A stretch of DNA of 64,000 nucleotides from Leptidea sinapis (Eukaryota; Arthropoda; Insecta; Lepidoptera; Pieridae): the NCBI RefSeq assembly GCF_905404315.1, contig NC_066273.1, forward strand, positions 13,950,001 through 14,014,000, written 5' to 3'. The translations under genes were made by a program, and so were the position numbers. The notes beneath the pieces were generated by a model. That model made no database searches and was not told the DNA's origin. It saw only the letters and a program-made list of their open reading frames with translations. Shown piece by piece: positions 58,096 through 64,000 of the stretch; position 1 is the stretch's first letter, and the number at the start of each line of letters is the position of its first letter.

Positions 58096-58149
58096 CTGAA
58101 AACAACAAATGTTAATTATTAAATCTGTAAGTATAAATAGAGTTGGGGA

Positions 58150-58430
58150 AATAGATATGGGGGCTAAGTGGGAGGCTCCTTTGCACAAGAAGCCGGCTAG
58201 ATTATTGGTACCACAACCGGGCGCCGTAGCTAGTGAAATTACTGGGCAAATGAGACTAAACATCTTATGTCTCAAGGTGACGAGGGCAATTGTAGTGCCG
58301 CTCAGAATTTTTGGGTTTTTCAAGAATCCTGAGCGGCACTGCGTTGTAATGGGTAGGGCGTATCAATTACCATCAGCTGAATGTCCTGCTCGTCTCGTCG
58401 CTTTTTTTCATAAAAATAAGTGAAAGAACG
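58150..58430. repeat. HP interspersed repeat, copy 4 (reverse orientation)
   Basis: The reverse of copy 18722 with the hairpin present: gtgccgctcag ... ctgagcggcac. The outer part includes ggctcctttgcacaagaagc, gccgtagctagtgaaattac and gtatcaattaccatcagctg. Confidence 0.8.
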
Positions 58431-59509
58431 GATCTACTATAATTCCAGCCCAATCGTCATCCTCACATGACGCACGGCAGATTCGTGCGATTCTATAGTC
58501 CGACAACTGCGTGCGCGACCGTCCAACGGTATGACAGACGGTGGCGGGGGACGGGGTACGTCACGCGATGTCCTTCCCCGCAACAGCACTCACTACCAAT
58601 AACGAATATTTATATGAAACTTTTCACAGGTAGCTATTTAGCATTGACAATGGCTTTAACCGGCGAAGAGCAGACGGTTACGGTAAACAGTTAAAAATAC
58701 AACATCATCTAAATGTTATCAAATGGTCTATATGTATAGATAGAAATTATGTATGGACACATCAAAGGAAAAACAAATTTGTTGTTTTTATTTAATTTAG
58801 CAGCATTTTCCTATTTATTCACCTTTTAAACCATCTCTGGACTTCCACAAATAATTCAAGACCAAAACTAGCCAAATCGGTCCAGCCGCTCTCGAGTTTT
58901 AGCGAGACTAACGAACAGCAATGCATTTTTATATATATATTAGATTTTGGTTGGCATTCTACATTATAACGCTAGTGCCAGGATGTAGAGCTTACGACGT
59001 GGAACCAACATACCGATACTTACAATAAAATCACTGAGAGCGGACTTGCTTATTTATTACACCGTGGCAATTCTAAGCCAATGCTTTTGTACAATCGTAA
59101 ATAAAACTTCTGAAAGATTTATTTATACCAACCGAGTCGCTCGCTCCGACTTCGATAAGGCTAATTGAGTCTTGTTATTGGTGCTGTGTGTTATCTTTTT
59201 CGAAGATGACTTTTTAATGTGGATTGGCTGTGGTGTTGACTTATTCTTACGGTAGTCTAATTATTTCACAGCCGTTTTTTCTCAATGATAAAATATCTAC
59301 CGTATGTTTTACAATCAGTGTGTTGCTTTGAACACAAGAACATAATATCGTCTTACCCTTAATAAAGGACCCCTTGCTAATGGACTAATAACTTAACTTA
59401 GTAAATTAAGTTCAAATTAAATTGCTTATTAGCCTAAAAGGCTAGATTGTAATATAAAAAAGTAGGTTGTTGTGAGGGTATTCATTATATACCAAAATAC
59501 ATACATACA
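58431..59509. other. Upstream PACS intron or flank, nothing recognised
   Basis: 58465-58690 is GC-richer (cgcgaccgtccaacggtatg, ggcgggggacggggtacg) but gives no recognisable protein. A Helitron-like TC end (tctaatatatatataaaaat, minus) is at about 58927-58946. Confidence 0.4.
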
Positions 59510-59700
59510 ATGAGCTTTCTTGTGCGGTGTTTCTTGGATGATACATGGGTACCTAAAAAAAAGTGCATACACCTTCCTTTAAGGGCTTGCGGCTCCTGAG
59601 ATCTGGATCTGTTGCAAGAGAATTTGAGCGGCGGTGATCACATAACATCAGGTTACGCTAAGAGAGAAGAAACGACGCAAGAAACTCTTCCAGTATTATT
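59510..59700 (+). mobile_element. LINE group A 3' trace
   Basis: atgagctttcttgtgcggtg, gggtacctaaaaaaaagtgc and gagcggcggtgatcacat match the 53330-53465 part of the group A 3' end, with several deletions. Confidence 0.65.
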
Positions 59701-60164
59701 TTTTTTAACTTAAAAAAAAAATACAATTTCATGCAAGTCATTGCTATTATTACCTATTATTATTAATATGTAAGTATCCATCCCTACTTTGTACTATGTC
59801 TATAAAATAATCGTAACTATAATCTATTCGAATCACCGAGCCATTCCGTTGTTTGAGAGTTAGATTTACAGCAAAACAAAATATAATTAATCCATTATTC
59901 TCAATTTGAACGCTCGGGCGACGCATGACTTGACTGATCCGATCCAGCAAAGCAATTTCTGAGAAGGCTTATATTCAAGCAGCCTCGCTTCTCTATTAAG
60001 TATAATCCGATTTGGCTGGATTTCTACAGGTGTCTCATGTCTAATATATTTGTCTTTGACTTTTCAATAATGTGGAACAAACTATGAGGAATAGGTACTT
60101 AACGAGCTGACTGGCCACAAATTTATTTGCATTGACTTCAAATGAGGAGATTGACTTTTGAATT

Positions 60165-60475
60165 TACCAGTGGAAGGCTCCTTTGTACAGGATGTCGGCT
60201 AGATTATGGGTACCACAATGCCGCTTATTTCTACGGTGAAGCAGTGATGTAATGATAATAAACATTATCGTGTTTCGATCTAAAGGGCACCGTAGCTAGT
60301 GAAATTACTGGGCAAAAGAGACTTAACATCTTATGTCTCAAGGTGACGAGCGCAGATCTAGTGCCGCTCAGAATTTTTGGGTTTTTCAAGAATCCTGAGC
60401 GGCACTGCATTGTAATGGGTAGGGCGTATCAATAACCATCAGCTGAACGTCCAGTTCAACTTGTCCCTTATTTTC
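60165..60475. repeat. HP interspersed repeat, copy 5 (reverse orientation, longest)
   Basis: Begins aaggctcctttgtacaggat and includes ctacggtgaagcagtgatgt, attactgggcaaaagagact, the hairpin gtgccgctcagaatttttgg / aatcctgagcggcac, and ends cagctgaacgtccagttc. About 310 bp, the fullest copy in the window. Confidence 0.8.
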
Positions 60476-60939
60476 ATTTAAAAAAAAATGTAATATTTTC
60501 GTGTAGTGTATCGAATTTTATCGAAAGAAACCAAATACTGACTTGTAATGTTAGTTTGTAATGTATCATTCGCGGCGATCCCTTTGAGTGTAACATTACA
60601 AGTCTGAAGTCAGTCAGTGCACGTCGCGTCGTCGCGAGAGCAAGTCGCAAGCGCAATCTATGTCGTCTTTTACTCTTAATTTTCAATAAGTAAAATGCAG
60701 TGAGACAACGATAAATCCCTTTTATCTATCGACAAATTGTATATTGTTTTCAAATAACAATAACTTAGAAATGAAGCAAACTAAGCCAAGAGCTCAACTA
60801 ATACAATACAAACAAGCGGTACAAATCAGTCTCCACTGATTAACAATCCTTAACAATGGCATTACTATGACAAAAATATCTTTTTAGAATCTCTAAACCT
60901 AAATTTTAGGGTGGGAATTCTGAATAACGTTTTATATAT

Positions 60940-61340
60940 GAAATATCGTACAAGTTAGTATTTTAAAGAGATATCCCTGATTTCTGGGATTAATTATACA
61001 TATTAAATTTGTAACCAAAATTTATGAACGATGTGTTTCCGTCTTTCCGTCCCTTCGGGTTCCCTTATGAAATCCATCTACAGGATCGAGCCACAACCTG
61101 AGAGTTGAACAAGATATACATATATTAATTTACGATACATGCGTAATCGAACGGTTGGCTCAGTAGGTAAGAACACTTGGACGGAACCCAAGAGGTCAAC
61201 CGTAAAGTAGATCCTGAAGATGTATTTCATAAATGAGGTTTGTACAAGACATACCAAAATTTACGATAAATGCGTATTGGAACGGTTGGCTCAGTTGGCA
61301 AGAGCGCTCGGACGGAAATCGAGAGGTCGCGAGGTTTAAT
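60940..61340. mobile_element. SINE cluster: one minus body and two plus tRNA-like heads
   Basis: 60940-61035 is a diverged minus body (gatatccctgatttctggga, tttatgaacgatg). Two plus heads follow: cgaacggttggctcagtagg at about 61148 and ggaacggttggctcagttgg at about 61270, 122 bp apart, with similar flanks (ttacgataMatgcgt upstream of each). This suggests a tandem duplication of a head-bearing unit. Confidence 0.65.
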
Positions 61341-61785
61341 TTGTGAAATATCGTACAAATTCATACTTATCCGTCAAATTTAAACCCCAATCAAAAGTAG
61401 TATGCACTGTATGTATAACGAAGAGATATTCTTCACGATTAGTTTCTTCCAGACAATTTTTTGCCATGAAGTAATAGCGGCATATACATATAGTACTGTA
61501 ACCAACAGCAGCATCAATTTTGATCGAACATCAGTTTTTGCACCAGAGAAAGGGGCAATAACTATAAAGTAGGAAATAGTTGTTTCATAAAGATAAAAGC
61601 AAATAAAAATATGGTTGATCTGAAGGACGGCTCACGGTCGCCATTACTGTTGAGTGCTGACATTATCGTGAACGAAAACGATAAACGTAACTGAACACAT
61701 CCGTTCTGCAAACATTAAAACTATTGCTCACTTCCTATCGCTCTCGTCTATCAAATGTAAAACAAAGGTGTCTAATAAATTGCGG

Positions 61786-61985
61786 TGCGTAGAGACGACG
61801 ATTCACTGTGTGTTTTCTGGGATACATACAGGGAGTGTTGCGAAGAGCTGTCTCACCTGATTCTGAACTGTCTGAACACCACCTTCGCATGACACGCCAC
61901 AAATTAGGATATCATCCCCAACATCTGGATGTGTTCCTCCACAGTACGGTCTTTTCCATAACAAAAAATTTGTTGAATGGATTAA
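61786..61985 (+). mobile_element. LINE group A fragment
   Basis: gggagtgttgcgaagagctg, cgcatgacacgccacaaatt, aggatatcatccccaacatc and tggatgtg correspond to the ECSEELxxLI...TRHxLGYHPxHLDV coding of the group. Several frameshifts. Confidence 0.7.
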
Positions 61986-62989
61986 AATGTAAAGACACGT
62001 GATACAAAGTGACTTACCCTTAAATAGAGACATTGGGAATAGTGGTAATGGACACATTCTTAGTTTAAACCGTTGGTTTAAACTTAATAAGTGTGTACTT
62101 ATAATATACTAGTGTCAAACAAATCATTTTATTTTAGCCATTTTAAGCAATACCAAAAAAAATAAGGGTTGCACTACGGCAGTACGGAGTGCCGGCCAGA
62201 AGTGAAAACTTGAACATAAACATTGTGCATTTATGAATATTTTGGAAAGGTTAGGTAATAGTTTCGCACGAATTGATTTATTTATCAGTACAAAAGTACT
62301 AGCATTTATGTGGTTACATACAGTATTAATTTATTGCGCTATCGTACACAAAAATGACAATTTATATTACATATAAAATCTCTCAGGTATTCAACTTTCA
62401 TCCATAATTTCAACGACTGTCTTACGAATTTTCGATCAGGCGTGTCCTGGCGCGAGTTAACGTCGCTATAGAAGTTTTCAATTCAAAAACAAAACAGAAA
62501 GACATATAATAATGATAATGACTATTTCAAAATAATTTTGACCCCTAGATCAAAGTTTCACCCTAGTGAAAAACCAAGAATTATCGAGAACGTTTGTATG
62601 GAAGAATATCCACTAATGTCCCTTAAAGCTGATCCGATTTCAAAAACAATCTCTTAATACTTCAGACATTTAGCAATCATGTTGATCGTACACAAACACA
62701 ATTCGAGCAACAGGCCTATCAACTTTGAAAAGATAATAGCTCTATCGAAAATTCAAGGGTTAAGCGAAGTGAAATTAATTCTTTCAAACTTGAATATTCG
62801 TGTTCATGAGAATACATTTTGTGATAACGACGACAAACTTAAAGAACAAATTATGAATAACGGTTAGACGCAAAGCTATGTCGCCACGGAAATAAGAAAG
62901 AGAGCACTCACTGTGATATCTGTGGTTGAAGACCTACAATCATCTTTTACGGATTACTAAATTTTGACAATTCGAGCAACTCTGTATCA

Positions 62990-63180
62990 GTATTCCGATA
63001 GGCAAGATTCTAGGATGGTCGAATGGAAGGTAGGATGTTGTCGAGGAGCGGTAATGAAAAATGGGACTGACAATTATTGGTACGCGCAACTTTAGCCTTC
63101 TGAGAGTTAAATTCTGAGATAGAAAATACGGAAACTTTGGCGATCATTTCCTGAGTGAACCTACTCTAGCCCGTGTATAT
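62990..63180 (-). mobile_element. Possible LINE group A RT trace
   Basis: Weak colinear resemblance to 1525-1640 (tgttgtcgaggagcggtaat; ttagccttctgagagttaaa). No readable frame remains. Confidence 0.35.
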
Positions 63181-63474
63181 ATCTTAGACATATCCAGTAC
63201 TAACAGCAAAAAACAAAGCATGTTATTAGAACTATCCAACATATCATTGTATTTTTTTATGAAAAAGGGTGGATTAATTTCCGAAGCTTATGCAGAGAAC
63301 TTATCATAAAAAATGTCTATACTTCGATCAACTTTCGAAAGCAAATGTAAGTACGAACAATTATATTAAAACTACGAGTAATTTTATAGTAATAGCAATG
63401 ACACAATACGATATCGTATAAATTATATATTTTTTTAAATAAAAGCTCATACTTGAATACAGGGAGTTTCTTCT

Positions 63475-64000
63475 AGGGGTGAAACGTATTTATCGTCACA
63501 GGTACTTGTAACAGGTATTAAAATATCACCGGTTGTCACTGTGACAAGATATCAAAAATAACAGTGACAAGTATTAGGAGTATTTTGTAACAACTAGTAT
63601 TTTATAACACCTAGTATTTTAGTAACGACTGTTATTTGAGTAACACCTGTTATTGAACAAGTATTTGATAACAACTAGTATTTTAGTAACAACTGTTACT
63701 GAACAAGTATTTAATAACAGCTAGTATTTTAGTAGCAACTGATATTTGAGTAATACCTGTTATTGAACAAATAATTAGGAATATTTAGTAGGTATTTTTT
63801 AACAGTATTTTGATACAACTATAATTGTGTGATTTGTAGGTCTGTTATATTATTTTTAATTCAATCGGTAATAAAATAGTTATGGTTCAACTATTCTTTT
63901 AAAATATGTGGGATAAGAAAAACCCTGTTTACTTTTATTGTTTACTGAATATTTTTCTGTTAGACACATTTGTAAATAATAGATACATCACTTTCATACA
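63475..64000. mobile_element. Second copy of the aggggtgaaacg TIR element, cut by window end
   Basis: Begins aggggtgaaacgtatttatc, then cgtcacaggtacttgtaaca, ggttgtcactgtgacaagat. It follows 27211 onward closely with a small insertion (acttgtaacaggt) and the same 18 bp motif array. Uninterrupted by a LINE here. Confidence 0.75.

Noticed and set aside
58467..58694. A 75-codon frame in a GC-richer stretch as a PACS upstream exon
   Set aside because: Wrong strand, no resemblance to the PACS N-terminus and no splice-site support.
62679..62867. A 62-codon frame ending KLKEQIMNNG
   Set aside because: I see no homologue, splice sites or poly(A) context; it could be chance in AT-rich DNA.

Overview
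The window is eukaryotic and looks like a moth or butterfly (Lepidoptera) genome. It is AT-rich with sparse GC-rich exons, GT-AG introns, and a dense mix of LINEs, tRNA-headed SINEs, Helitron ends, foldback/TIR elements and a Tc1-like transposon. The species cannot be named from the sequence alone.

The main gene lies on the minus strand from 58095 down to 13667. It is the insect homologue of PACS1/PACS2 (phosphofurin acidic cluster sorting protein; Drosophila KrT95D). I reconstructed 17 coding exons whose phases all join. They give 2,310 bases in frame, coding for 769 residues and ending in TAG at 13667. They run from the middle of the cargo(furin)-binding region (LQIMLQRR...NRTILGYKTLA), through the acidic cluster (SDEEEEGEF) and middle region (STPKPSLRPFF), to the conserved C-terminal half ending GVKFFQL..QWQTHVK. 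The N-terminal exon(s) lie upstream of 64000 or were not recognised. Introns total about 42 kb and hold most of the mobile DNA.

The most unusual feature is in exon 11 of this gene. The exon body plus the start of its intron is repeated head-to-tail five times (168 bp unit, 29676-30516) with only one base difference seen. Only the copy nearest the previous exon (30395-30531) keeps the splice acceptor. The other four are acceptor-less but keep the donor, and each intron start carries an in-frame stop.

At the left edge, on the plus strand, the terminal exon of a homologue of actin maturation protease (ACTMAP/C19orf54; UPF0692 family) ends at 2994 with an AATAAA at 3094. A second possible terminal coding exon of unknown identity follows (about 3138-3389). 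The left gene and PACS are convergent, with about 10 kb of repeat-rich DNA between them.

Six LINE groups can be told apart by their protein remnants: A (CR1/Jockey-like, 3' ends at 850, 50640, 53245, 59510, 61785), B (three CCHC knuckles plus RNase H, I-group-like; 3946 and 23728, the latter with its reverse transcriptase core deleted), C (FADD-type RT; 31190-33205 nearly intact, plus fragments), D (RTE; 6265, 15128, 37255), E (34960) and F (44120). Several are nested: B lies inside a C copy at the left edge, and another B lies inside a 1.2 kb terminal-inverted-repeat element whose second copy runs off the right end of the window.
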